37,292 nt of DNA. It comes from Candidatus Magasanikiibacteriota bacterium (GTDB lineage Bacteria; Patescibacteriota; Patescibacteriia; Magasanikbacterales; UBA922). Under the pieces are notes generated by a model, which saw only the letters and a program-made list of their open reading frames with translations, ran no database searches and was not told the DNA's origin. Location: assembly GCA_018652595.1 (NCBI GenBank), contig JABIBU010000014.1, positions 1-37,292 on the forward strand. The letters run 5' to 3'. This document shows positions 1 through 8,022 of the stretch, piece after piece (the first letter of the stretch is position 1; every line of letters begins with the position of its first letter). The position numbers were made by a program, and so were the translations under genes.

Positions 1-111
1 AGGGAGGCATTAAAAGAGGAGAAAAGGTTGAAAAAAAGTAAGAATAGAGAATATTATAAAAAATATCTCTTAAAGTACGGAAAGAAGTTAATTAATGAAT
101 CTCAGGGTTAG
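1..111 (+). CDS. C-terminal fragment of a protein truncated by the window edge; possibly GIY-YIG nuclease family
   Basis: Frame 1 is open from base 1 to TAG at 109-111: REALKEEKRLKKSKNREYYKKYLLKYGKKLINESQG*. The 'EALxxEKxLKxxxNRxY' pattern resembles the tail of small GIY-YIG proteins; the catalytic part is outside the window. Confidence 0.4.
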   Translation, partial: REALKEEKRLKKSKNREYYKKYLLKYGKKLINESQG

Positions 112-130
112 TCCCGATACATCGGGATAT

Positions 131-167
131 AACGTTGGGGTCGATGGTTCAAAACCATCTGCGAGCA
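131..167 (+). pseudogene. 3'-half tRNA remnant (tRNA-Ile-like): anticodon-stem 3' strand, variable loop, T arm and acceptor 3' strand
   Basis: CGTTG-GGGTC-GATGG-TTCAAAA-CCATC-TGCGAGC-A matches tRNA positions 39-73. No matching 5' acceptor strand (GCTCGCA) or D arm is found upstream in the window. Confidence 0.6.
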
Positions 168-171
168 CAAT

Positions 172-1149
172 ATGAAATATCCTGCAAAATTTACTGTAAA
201 ATTGGAAGATCAAAAGAATCGTCTTGATGTTTTTTTATCCGAAAAATTAGAAATAAGCCGATCTCAGGCTTTGAAAATGATAAAAAGAGGTCAAATACTA
301 ATAAATGACAAAAATCCCAAAAAACCAGGTGAATTACTAAAGGAAGGTTTTTTGGTATTAGTCAAAGAGGAAGAAAAGACTGAAGAAGAAGTAATTAAAG
401 ATGATAAAGCTGAAGATTTGAGATCTGACGTTAAGATTATAAAAGAAGAGCCAGATTACCTGGTGGTTGAAAAACCGGCTGGAATGTTGATACACCCAAC
501 CGAGGCGGGTGAATTAAATACTTTGGCAGATTTTTTGAAAGAAAAATACCCGGAAGTAAAAAAGGTTGGTGACACGCCAGATGTAAGACCGGGCATAGTT
601 CATCGTCTAGACAGAGAAGCTTCTGGTTTGCTTGTGGTAGCAAGGACTCAAAAAATGTTTAAGCATCTAAAAAAACAATTTCAAAATAGAACAGTAGAAA
701 AAGAGTATGGTGTGTTGGTCTATGGTAATATAGAAAAAGAACACAATATAATTGATTTTGATATAGACCGCGGAGTTTCTGGCAAAATGGTTGCCCGTCC
801 AAAAATAGATTTGTTAAAAATAAAAAATGTCGGTAAGGGTCAAGAGGGTAGGGAGTCTCTGACAGAATTTTGGGTAGAAGAAGAATTGGCACGTTTTAGT
901 TTCCTTAGGGTAAAGATTCATACTGGCAGAACGCATCAAATAAGGGTCCATATGTTTGCCTTTGGCCGTCCAGTGGTAGGTGATACTTTATATTTTAACA
1001 AAAATCTAATTAAAAGAACCGAACAAAAATTAGGCAGATTGTTCTTGCATGCAAGAAAGCTGTGTTTTGAAGATTTGAAAGGTGAAAAAGTCTGTTTTGA
1101 GAGTGAATTACCCGAAAAATTAAAAGAATACTTTGATAAATTGAAATAA
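172..1149 (+). CDS. rluD: RluA-family pseudouridine synthase with N-terminal S4 domain
   Basis: S4-like N-terminus; 'GIVHRLDREASGLLVVART' catalytic HRLD motif; 'HTGRTHQIRVHM'. Confidence 0.9.
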   Translation: MKYPAKFTVKLEDQKNRLDVFLSEKLEISRSQALKMIKRGQILINDKNPKKPGELLKEGFLVLVKEEEKTEEEVIKDDKAEDLRSDVKIIKEEPDYLVVEKPAGMLIHPTEAGELNTLADFLKEKYPEVKKVGDTPDVRPGIVHRLDREASGLLVVARTQKMFKHLKKQFQNRTVEKEYGVLVYGNIEKEHNIIDFDIDRGVSGKMVARPKIDLLKIKNVGKGQEGRESLTEFWVEEELARFSFLRVKIHTGRTHQIRVHMFAFGRPVVGDTLYFNKNLIKRTEQKLGRLFLHARKLCFEDLKGEKVCFESELPEKLKEYFDKLK

Positions 1150-1154
1150 ATACT

Positions 1155-1742
1155 ATGAACAAAGGTCTTCTCGTCGTAATATCATCCACCTCTGGTGGAG
1201 GAAAGGATTCTGTAATTAGAGAGCTTATTAAGATTTTTCCAAATTCTGCGCGCCTTGTTACTACTACCTCCCGCCCACCTCGTCCTGGTAATAAAGAAGG
1301 AATAGATTACTATTTTATTTCACGTGAAGAGTTTGAAAACAGACTATCGTCTGATGGTTTTGTGGAGCATAATGAATATGCTGGTAATCTTTATGGTATA
1401 GAAAAATCACGATTAGAGGAATCACTTACTAACAATGAAATTGTCTTTACTCAGATAGAGGTTAATGGAAAGCATAATCTAGATAAAGTTGGATTAGAGC
1501 ATTTATCAATATTTTTGATTCCAGATGACTTTGATAATTTGGCTGAGAGGATTAGGGGGCGAGGTGGAGTAAGCGAAGAAAAACTAAAAGAACGGCTAGA
1601 AATAGCCAAATATGAGGTAGAAAAGTCTGAGGATTATGATTATAAGGTGGTAAATATACAAGGTAAATTTGAGGAAACAGTAGACAAGGTGGCCAATATA
1701 ATCCGTTCACATTCTACTATTGACAAAAAAAGCCAAATATAG
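1155..1742 (+). CDS. gmk: Guanylate kinase
   Basis: P-loop 'SSTSGGGKDS', 'TTTSRPPRPGNKEGIDYYFISREEFE', 'EHNEYAGNLYG'. Confidence 0.88.
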   Translation: MNKGLLVVISSTSGGGKDSVIRELIKIFPNSARLVTTTSRPPRPGNKEGIDYYFISREEFENRLSSDGFVEHNEYAGNLYGIEKSRLEESLTNNEIVFTQIEVNGKHNLDKVGLEHLSIFLIPDDFDNLAERIRGRGGVSEEKLKERLEIAKYEVEKSEDYDYKVVNIQGKFEETVDKVANIIRSHSTIDKKSQI

Positions 1743-1775
1743 TACACTGTAGCTACTTAACTAAAGAAAAAGAAT

Positions 1776-1795
1776 GTTGGGGAACAGTACTCAAC
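1776..1795 (+). promoter_or_regulatory. Small hairpin in rplS 5' region, possible r-protein leader element
   Basis: GTTGGG-GAACAGTA-CTCAAC, 6-bp stem with one G-U pair, 22 nt upstream of the rplS ATG. Confidence 0.25.
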
Positions 1796-1817
1796 CTCTC
1801 ATAAATTATATAAAAAT

Positions 1818-2345
1818 ATGTCAGAAGATGTCAGAAGTAATTTAAAATCTGGAATGATCGTTCGTATTCACCAGAAGATAAAAGAAACCAATGCCAAGGG
1901 CGAAGAAAAAGAACGTATTCAGATGTTTGAAGGAACAATCTTGGCAGTAAAGCACGGCAATGAGCCTGGTGCAACTGTAACAGTTCGAAAAGTATCCAAT
2001 GGTGTGGGTGTAGAAAAGATTTTCCCAATCAATTCACCAATAGTAGAAAAAATCGAATTGGTTCGTGAGATGGCAGTAAAACAAAGTAAAGCATTTTATC
2101 TGCGTACTTATAAGAAGAAATTAAAAGAAATCAAAAAGAAACTTGTTGGTAAAAAGGAAGAAATAGTAAAAGAAGAAGTTGATAATCCAGTATTGGAGGT
2201 AGAAGAAGTCAAAGAAGTTGAGCCTGTAGTAGAATCCCCCTCCGCTGAAGCTACGGAGGACAAGGAAGCAAGCGAAGCGAAGTCCCCCGAAGCTAAGAGC
2301 GAAGGTGGGGAGAAGAAAGAAGAAAAAGTTGAAGAAAAGAAATAA
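1818..2345 (+). CDS. rplS: 50S ribosomal protein L19 with K/E-rich C-terminal extension
   Basis: 'SGMIVRIHQKIKETNAKGEEKERIQMFEGTILAVKHGNEPGATVTVRKVSNGVGVEKIFPINSPIVEKIELV' then low-complexity tail. Confidence 0.92.
   Translation: MSEDVRSNLKSGMIVRIHQKIKETNAKGEEKERIQMFEGTILAVKHGNEPGATVTVRKVSNGVGVEKIFPINSPIVEKIELVREMAVKQSKAFYLRTYKKKLKEIKKKLVGKKEEIVKEEVDNPVLEVEEVKEVEPVVESPSAEATEDKEASEAKSPEAKSEGGEKKEEKVEEKK
2239..2259 (+). repeat. Palindromic insert in the coding sequence of the L19 tail
   Basis: CCTCCG-ctgaagcta-CGGAGG inverted repeat, encoding part of 'SPSAEATEDKEASEAKSPEAKSEGG'. Confidence 0.5.
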
Positions 2346-2365
2346 AATAGATATTAGAATAAAGT

Positions 2366-2398
2366 AGAGACGCGATTTATCGCGTCTCTTGTTTTTTC
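2366..2398 (+). terminator. Intrinsic terminator after rplS
   Basis: AGAGACGCGA-TTTA-TCGCGTCTCT followed by TGTTTTTT. Confidence 0.85.
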
Positions 2399-2426
2399 AA
2401 CTGTATTGAGATAGAATGAGGAGTAT

Positions 2427-2516
2427 GGAGGTGTGGCTGAGTGGCTGAAGGCACCGCATTCGAAATGCGACAGACCTTAACGGGTCTCAGGGGTTCAAAT
2501 CCTCTCACCTCCGCCA
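2427..2516 (+). tRNA. tRNA-Ser(CGA)
   Basis: GGAGGTG...CACCTCC acceptor, anticodon CGA at 2461-2463, long variable arm, T-loop TTCAAAT, encoded CCA. Confidence 0.93.
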
Positions 2517-2568
2517 GATCAAAAAAACAAAGCAATCATACCTTGTTTTTCTAATCTGCCTGTGTGTT

Positions 2569-2928
2569 TTATAGGATTACTTTTTTTACTAGTTCAGATT
2601 TAAGTTCCATCGCACCAAACCCGGGAATTTTACAATCAATATTGTGATCACCATCAGTGAGATGAATATTTTTTACTTTTGTGCCAGATTTCAAAGGCTT
2701 CGAGTATCCTTTTACTGACATATCTTTCATGAAAAGTACCGTATCTCCGTCATGGAGGACGGTCCCATTCATATCTTTTACTACCAATTGTTCTGATTGA
2801 TTTTCGTCTCCTGATGTTTCTGCGCTGTTCCATTCGTGGCTACATTCGGGGCATGAATACATGGTCGTATGGAGGAGGTATGCATATGGTGATTTGCACT
2901 GTGGGCATTGCTTTGTTACTTCATTCAT
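2569..2928 (-). CDS. yjdM: PhnA/YjdM family zinc-ribbon protein
   Basis: CPQC...CPEC zinc ribbon; '[15 protein letters not shown]...[38 protein letters not shown]'. Confidence 0.88.
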   Translation of the reverse strand: MNEVTKQCPQCKSPYAYLLHTTMYSCPECSHEWNSAETSGDENQSEQLVVKDMNGTVLHDGDTVLFMKDMSVKGYSKPLKSGTKVKNIHLTDGDHNIDCKIPGFGAMELKSELVKKVIL

Positions 2929-3110
2929 ATATAATATGTATTATTAATAATATATATATTATTATACAGAATTTTATAAAAAATACAATGACTATATATA
3001 CTGTGAAAAAATATTAATTCTCGATAACTACAAAGGGTAAAGTGTGATAAAATTGGTTATTTATCTTCCGGTATCATTTTTTCCTCTCCGCATTATTAAT
3101 TAAGTCGAAT

Positions 3111-3722
3111 ATGATTAAAGCAATATTTTTTGATTTTGATGGTGTGCTTACAACCGATCCAAATGGATTCTATACGACTTCTAGTTTTTTTAATAAAAAA
3201 TTTGGAATAAGTATAGATTCTTTCTCTAGGTGTTATTCTATACATACAAAAGACTTTGATACAGAACCAAAATCTTTTGATGGTGTTTGGGGTGACCTGT
3301 CTAGTTGCTTGGGGTGTGATATTGATATCAAATATTTACACGAAGCATTCATGAGTGCGCCCAAAAATGACAAAATGTTTGATTTGGCAAATAATTTAAA
3401 GGGAAAATATAAACTTGGTATTATAACGGATAATAAAAAAGATAGATTTGAGATGTTGATCAAAAAGTTTGAATTGAATAATTTGTTTGAAAGTTTAATA
3501 TTGTCAGCAGATGTTGGTGCAGAAAAAAATGACAGGCTTATTTTTGATAAAGCTTTAGAATCATTTGGTGTGACAGCAGAAGAATCAATTTTTATAGATA
3601 ATACACAGAAAAATATAGATGTTGCAAAGATTCTGGGTTTTAAGACAATCTTTTTTGATGATAAAATAAATAATGTTGATAAGTTGAAAAAACAACTTGT
3701 TGATTTGGGTGCTAATATTTAA
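3111..3722 (+). CDS. HAD superfamily hydrolase
   Basis: 'FFDFDGVLT' motif I, 'GIITDNKKDR', 'ESIFIDNTQKNIDVAKILGFKTI'. Confidence 0.85.
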   Translation: MIKAIFFDFDGVLTTDPNGFYTTSSFFNKKFGISIDSFSRCYSIHTKDFDTEPKSFDGVWGDLSSCLGCDIDIKYLHEAFMSAPKNDKMFDLANNLKGKYKLGIITDNKKDRFEMLIKKFELNNLFESLILSADVGAEKNDRLIFDKALESFGVTAEESIFIDNTQKNIDVAKILGFKTIFFDDKINNVDKLKKQLVDLGANI

Positions 3723-3725
3723 TTT

Positions 3726-4526
3726 ATGCTCGGAAAATACTTTTCACACAGCGGTAAATTATTACCGGTAAAGAAGGCAAAAATAAGCATTGACAATATT
3801 GAATTCACCTATGGTTTTGGGGTATATGAAAATTTGCGGGTGAGAAAGGGTAAAATATTTTTTATAAACGAACATGTTGAGAGATTATTCAAATCAGCTG
3901 AGATGATTGAACTCAAGCATAATTTTAATTTTGAAGAGATAAAAACAGCAATAGAAAAGTTGATAAAGAAAAACAGATTAGAAGATTGTAATATTAAGAT
4001 GTTACTTATTGGTGGAGAAAAACCAGACTTATATATAATATGTCTGGCGCCAAAGTTTCTAGATAGGAAATTTTACAAACAGGGTGTGAAAGTAATTACA
4101 GAGAATCATGAGAGGTTTTTACCACAAGCCAAGACACTAAACATGCTACCAAGTTATCTGATTTTTAAGCGCGCCAAAGAGCAGGATGCTTATGATGTTT
4201 TACTTCTAGACAAAGAAAATAATATTGTAGAAGGAGCAAGATCAAATTTCTTTGCAATAAAAAATAAAACACTTTATACTACTCCGGTTGAAAAAGTTTT
4301 AGACGGTGTTACGAGAAGAACCGTGATTGATTGTGCGAAGAGGAATGGTTATGAGGTGGTTGAGAAAGACATAGAGTTAAATGATCTATTTAATTACGAC
4401 GGAGCATTTCTTACTAGTACAAGCGGTAAAATTGTGCCGATTAGAGAAGTGGGAGAGGGGGGTTTTGAGGGAATTTGTGAGGAGTTGAAAGAGTTGATGA
4501 AGTTTTATAGTGGGTGTTTGAAATAG
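3726..4526 (+). CDS. Class IV PLP aminotransferase (branched-chain aminotransferase / aminodeoxychorismate lyase family)
   Basis: 'YGFGVYENLRV', 'VEGARSNFFAIKNKTLYTTPVEKVLDGVTRRTVI', 'AFLTSTSGKIVPI'. Confidence 0.85.
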   Translation: MLGKYFSHSGKLLPVKKAKISIDNIEFTYGFGVYENLRVRKGKIFFINEHVERLFKSAEMIELKHNFNFEEIKTAIEKLIKKNRLEDCNIKMLLIGGEKPDLYIICLAPKFLDRKFYKQGVKVITENHERFLPQAKTLNMLPSYLIFKRAKEQDAYDVLLLDKENNIVEGARSNFFAIKNKTLYTTPVEKVLDGVTRRTVIDCAKRNGYEVVEKDIELNDLFNYDGAFLTSTSGKIVPIREVGEGGFEGICEELKELMKFYSGCLK

Positions 4527-4537
4527 AAAATAAATTT

Positions 4538-5830
4538 ATGAAAAAAATAGAAAATGTAAAAATAGAGAAGCTTATTTTTGGTGGTCAGGGGCTTGCCCAT
4601 GTAGATGGGAAAGTTGTTTTTGTATGGAACGCATTGCCGGGAGAAGTGGTTGATATAGAAATAGTAAAAAAGAAAAAAGACTACCTAGAAGCAATTGCAA
4701 TTAATATTGTAGAGGCATCTCCTGAGCGTGTAGAGCCAAAAGACAAACACTTTCTTTCTACTTCTCCATGGCAGATAATGTCGTACGAGACAGAGAACAA
4801 ATGGAAAAAAGAAATTTCAATTGAGACCTATAAAAAATTAGGTGGCCCAGCCTTTGAAGATGTTGATCCAGAAATTATTTTTCCTAAGGAAGAGTATGGG
4901 TACAGAAATAAAATGGAGTTTAGTTTTTATGACAGTGATGAGAATCCAAATGTTTTTTCATTGGCATTTTTTGAGCGTGGTAAGAAAAATAAGTTTCCAC
5001 TAGAAAAATCAGAGCTGGCTGATCCCATAATAAATCAAACTGCGACCGAGATTCTTAATTGGGTGAATAAACAAGGTCTGGAAAGAAGAAACATGAAAAC
5101 CTTAATCGTTCGCAGTGATGGAAAGGATAATTCAATTGCAGCTTTGTTTATAAAAGACGAAATTGAGTTTGATAATTTTCCAGAGCTTCACAAAAATAAT
5201 CTTGGTTTTCAAATATATTATTCTACACACAAGAGCCCAGCGTCTGTACCAACAAAACTACTTCACAGCGAGGGTCAGGATTTTCTTGTTGCTGATTTGC
5301 TTGATACAAAATTAAAATTTGGACTTTTAAGCTTTTTCCAAGTCCATATTCCAATTTTTACAAAGGCACTAACAGATATTACAGAGCATATTGAACCAAA
5401 TACAGAAATTATTGATTTTTACTCAGGAGTAGGATCAATTGGGTTGCCACTAGCAAAAAACCAGACCAAGGTAACGCTTGTTGACAGTAATGAAGAGGCG
5501 ATTCAATATGCAAAAGAGAATATTAAACTAAATAATCTGGATAATTGCGAAGCGCACTGTATCCCTGCCGAAAAAATGACAGAGATTATTACAAAAGACA
5601 AAACAATTATTTTAGATCCGCCTAGGGCAGGATTGCATCCCAATGTAACCAAGAAATTAATAGAAGCTGAACCTCCAAGGATTATTTATCTATCTTGTAA
5701 TTTGTCTACTCAGGCCAGAGATGTTAAAATACTAAGTGAAAAGTACAAAATTACTTTTTCTAGACTTTATAACTTCTTTCCGAGAACTCCACATGTTGAG
5801 GGATTAATTGTTTTAGAATTAAAAATATAG
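4538..5830 (+). CDS. RumA/TrmA-family RNA (uracil-5-)-methyltransferase
   Basis: TRAM-like N-terminus, 'FYSGVGSIGLPLA', 'LDPPRAGLHP', 'IIYLSCNLSTQARDV'. Start moved from 4514 to ATG 4538. Confidence 0.88.
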   Translation: MKKIENVKIEKLIFGGQGLAHVDGKVVFVWNALPGEVVDIEIVKKKKDYLEAIAINIVEASPERVEPKDKHFLSTSPWQIMSYETENKWKKEISIETYKKLGGPAFEDVDPEIIFPKEEYGYRNKMEFSFYDSDENPNVFSLAFFERGKKNKFPLEKSELADPIINQTATEILNWVNKQGLERRNMKTLIVRSDGKDNSIAALFIKDEIEFDNFPELHKNNLGFQIYYSTHKSPASVPTKLLHSEGQDFLVADLLDTKLKFGLLSFFQVHIPIFTKALTDITEHIEPNTEIIDFYSGVGSIGLPLAKNQTKVTLVDSNEEAIQYAKENIKLNNLDNCEAHCIPAEKMTEIITKDKTIILDPPRAGLHPNVTKKLIEAEPPRIIYLSCNLSTQARDVKILSEKYKITFSRLYNFFPRTPHVEGLIVLELKI

Positions 5831-5831
5831 C

Positions 5832-5867
5832 ACACGGATGACACGGATTAAATGGATTTACACAGAT
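5832..5867. repeat. Degenerate 9-bp repeat array
   Basis: ACACGGATG/ACACGGATT/AAATGGATT/TACACAGAT in tandem. Confidence 0.6.
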
Positions 5868-5886
5868 AAATTATCTTTTAAAATTT

Positions 5887-5938
5887 ATAACCTATAACCT
5901 ATCAGCCCAAGGCTGATCAGCCTTGGGCTGATAACCTA
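5887..5938. repeat. 34-bp perfect palindrome (5900-5933) within ATAACCT heptamer repeats
   Basis: TATCAGCCCAAGGCTGA|TCAGCCTTGGGCTGATA; ATAACCT at 5887-5893, 5894-5900 and 5931-5937. Confidence 0.85.
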
Positions 5939-5945
5939 AACTCTT

Positions 5946-6893
5946 ATGTCTATCCTAATTTCAGGTTCACTAGCTTACGACTATATCATGGATTTTCCAG
6001 ATAGTTTTAAGAATCATATTTTACCAGATCAGATTCATATTTTGAACGTATGTTTTGTGGTTGAGCAACTTAATAAGAATTATGGTGGTGTGGCTGGTAA
6101 TATTGGTTATACAATGAAACTTTTGGGTGGTGATCCTATTGTCTTTTCCCCAATCGGCAAAGATGGTGGGGATTATATTAGTTATTTGAAAAAAGTAGGA
6201 ATAAATACCGATCATATACCAGTATCAAAAGAGAGATTGACCTCGTCTGCTCATATTACAACTGACAAGGATGATAATCAGATTACTGCTTTTTACAATG
6301 GTGCCTTGTCTGAGGCGACCAACTTGAGTGTTGGCAATGTAAAAGAGGACATAAAGTTTGCTTTGGTCTCTCCAACAGACAAAAATGCCATGATAAAACA
6401 TGCCAAAGAGTGTTACGATTTGAAAATTCCATTTTGTTTTGATCCAGGTCAACAAATTACAGCGTTTACCCCACAAGAACTAATGGCTGTGATTGGTCAG
6501 GCCAAATTTTTGATTGGAAATGACTATGAAATGAAATTGATTCAAGAAAAGACAGGCTGGGATATGAATGAAATGCTAAATCACGTAGAAGTTTTAATTA
6601 CTACACTAGGAGACAGAGGATCTGCTATTACTATGAAGGATCAAATTTTTGAAGTAGGAGTGTGTTCTCCTATATCAGTAGATGATCCTACTGGAGCTGG
6701 GGATGCTTACAGAGCTGGGTTCTTTTCATCATACATAGAAGGACATGATTACCAGACTTGTGGGCAGATGGGTGCTGTTGCTTCTGCTTATGCAATTGAA
6801 AATTACGGAACGCAAGAGCACAGGTTTACTTTGGATGAATTTAAAGAAAGGTACAACAATGCCTTTGGTGAAGTGACTAATTTGGAGCTTTAG
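5946..6893 (+). CDS. PfkB-family carbohydrate/nucleoside kinase, adenosine-kinase-like
   Basis: 'GSLAYDYIMDFPDSFKNHILPDQIH..NKNYGGVAGNIGYTMKLLGG' resembles the actinobacterial adenosine kinase subfamily; 'DPTGAGDAYRAGF' motif. Confidence 0.82.
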   Translation: MSILISGSLAYDYIMDFPDSFKNHILPDQIHILNVCFVVEQLNKNYGGVAGNIGYTMKLLGGDPIVFSPIGKDGGDYISYLKKVGINTDHIPVSKERLTSSAHITTDKDDNQITAFYNGALSEATNLSVGNVKEDIKFALVSPTDKNAMIKHAKECYDLKIPFCFDPGQQITAFTPQELMAVIGQAKFLIGNDYEMKLIQEKTGWDMNEMLNHVEVLITTLGDRGSAITMKDQIFEVGVCSPISVDDPTGAGDAYRAGFFSSYIEGHDYQTCGQMGAVASAYAIENYGTQEHRFTLDEFKERYNNAFGEVTNLEL

Positions 6894-6911
6894 GCAGGCA
6901 GTTTACCTCAC

Positions 6912-6951
6912 TTGATTTCAAATCTAAAACAGGGTATAATAGCCCTGTTTT
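6912..6951 (+). promoter_or_regulatory. Sigma70-like promoter overlapping a hairpin
   Basis: TTGATT (6912-6917)-N17-TATAAT (6935-6940); the -10 lies in the loop of AAAACAGGG...CCCTGTTTT (6926-6951). Confidence 0.65.
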
Positions 6952-6966
6952 ACTTAACAAAATTTT

Positions 6967-7938
6967 ATGCTTATACCTATATTATTGTTACTACTTGGGC
7001 TTATCATGCTTTTGGCGGGTGGGGATACCTTTATTAAGGGTGCAGCCTCTCTTGCTAGAAAATGGAATATCTCACCCATTGTAATTGGCCTTACTGTGGT
7101 TGCCTTTGGTACATCGGCAGCTGAGCTTGTTGTTAATATTTTTGCTGCGGTTCAGGGTACGCCTGATTTGGCCATCGGTAATATTTTAGGTTCCAATATC
7201 TCCAATATTTTATTAGTTTTGGGTATTTCGGCTATTATTTATCCAATTTCAGTTAAACAGGGTACAATTTGGAAAGAAATTCCTCTTGGAATTATGGCAG
7301 TCGTGGTTTTATTTATTCTAAGTGCTGATGTTTATTTTGGAAATGGTGAGAGCAGTATAAATATTTTGACACGCGGTGACGGACTTATTTTGTTGGCATT
7401 TTTTATAATTTTCATGTATTACACATATGGTTTGTCCAAGGTAGAGGGAGAAAAAGAAGAAGATGTAAAAACATATTCTTGGTCATCAACAATATCATTT
7501 GTATTATTAGGATTAGGAGGCTTAGTTTTGGGTGGTAAATTGTTAGTTGACAACGGAACCATTATTGCGAGATTGTTTGGTATGTCAGAGTTGTTTATTG
7601 GTTTGACGGTGGTAGCCATTGGTACATCTTTGCCAGAGCTGGCAGCTTCGGGTATTGCCGCTTATAGACATCATGATGATCTAGCAATTGGTAATGTGGT
7701 CGGCTCAAATATCTTTAATGTGTTTTGGGTGTTAGGTTTGACACCATTAGTTTCTCCTATTCCAGTCAATTCACAAGCTAATACCGATGTTTTGGTTGCA
7801 ATCTTGGCAGCAACACTCTTATTTGCCTTCATGTTTGTGGGACATAAACATAAGCGATATAAACTGAGGCGTTGGCAAGGTGTTGTTTTTGTGCTACTAT
7901 ACGTTGCATACTTAGTATTTATTGGAATGAGAGGTTAA
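6967..7938 (+). CDS. Calcium/sodium antiporter, CaCA family (YrbG-like)
   Basis: Two internally repeated alpha motifs: 'GTSAAELVVNIFAAVQGTPDLAIGNILGSNISNILLVLG' and 'GTSLPELAASGIAAYRHHDDLAIGNVVGSNIFNVFWVLG'. Confidence 0.92.
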   Translation: MLIPILLLLLGLIMLLAGGDTFIKGAASLARKWNISPIVIGLTVVAFGTSAAELVVNIFAAVQGTPDLAIGNILGSNISNILLVLGISAIIYPISVKQGTIWKEIPLGIMAVVVLFILSADVYFGNGESSINILTRGDGLILLAFFIIFMYYTYGLSKVEGEKEEDVKTYSWSSTISFVLLGLGGLVLGGKLLVDNGTIIARLFGMSELFIGLTVVAIGTSLPELAASGIAAYRHHDDLAIGNVVGSNIFNVFWVLGLTPLVSPIPVNSQANTDVLVAILAATLLFAFMFVGHKHKRYKLRRWQGVVFVLLYVAYLVFIGMRG

Positions 7939-7949
7939 GAAATAAGGGC

Positions 7950-7970
7950 ACAAGAAACAAGATACAAGCA
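7950..7970. repeat. Heptamer repeat array
   Basis: ACAAGAA/ACAAGAT/ACAAGCA. Confidence 0.6.
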
Positions 7971-8022
7971 ATAATCAAGTTCCAAATTTCAAATAATATA
8001 AGCATAAATTTAAAAATAAAAT

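Noticed and set aside
112-167. Complete tRNA or group I intron 3' end at the left edge
   Set aside because: No 5' half in the window and almost no room for a group I core after the ORF stop; kept only as an alternative explanation.
2814-3017. 67-aa plus-strand ORF
   Set aside because: Overlaps the phnA-like gene on the other strand and AT-rich intergenic sequence; not protein-like.
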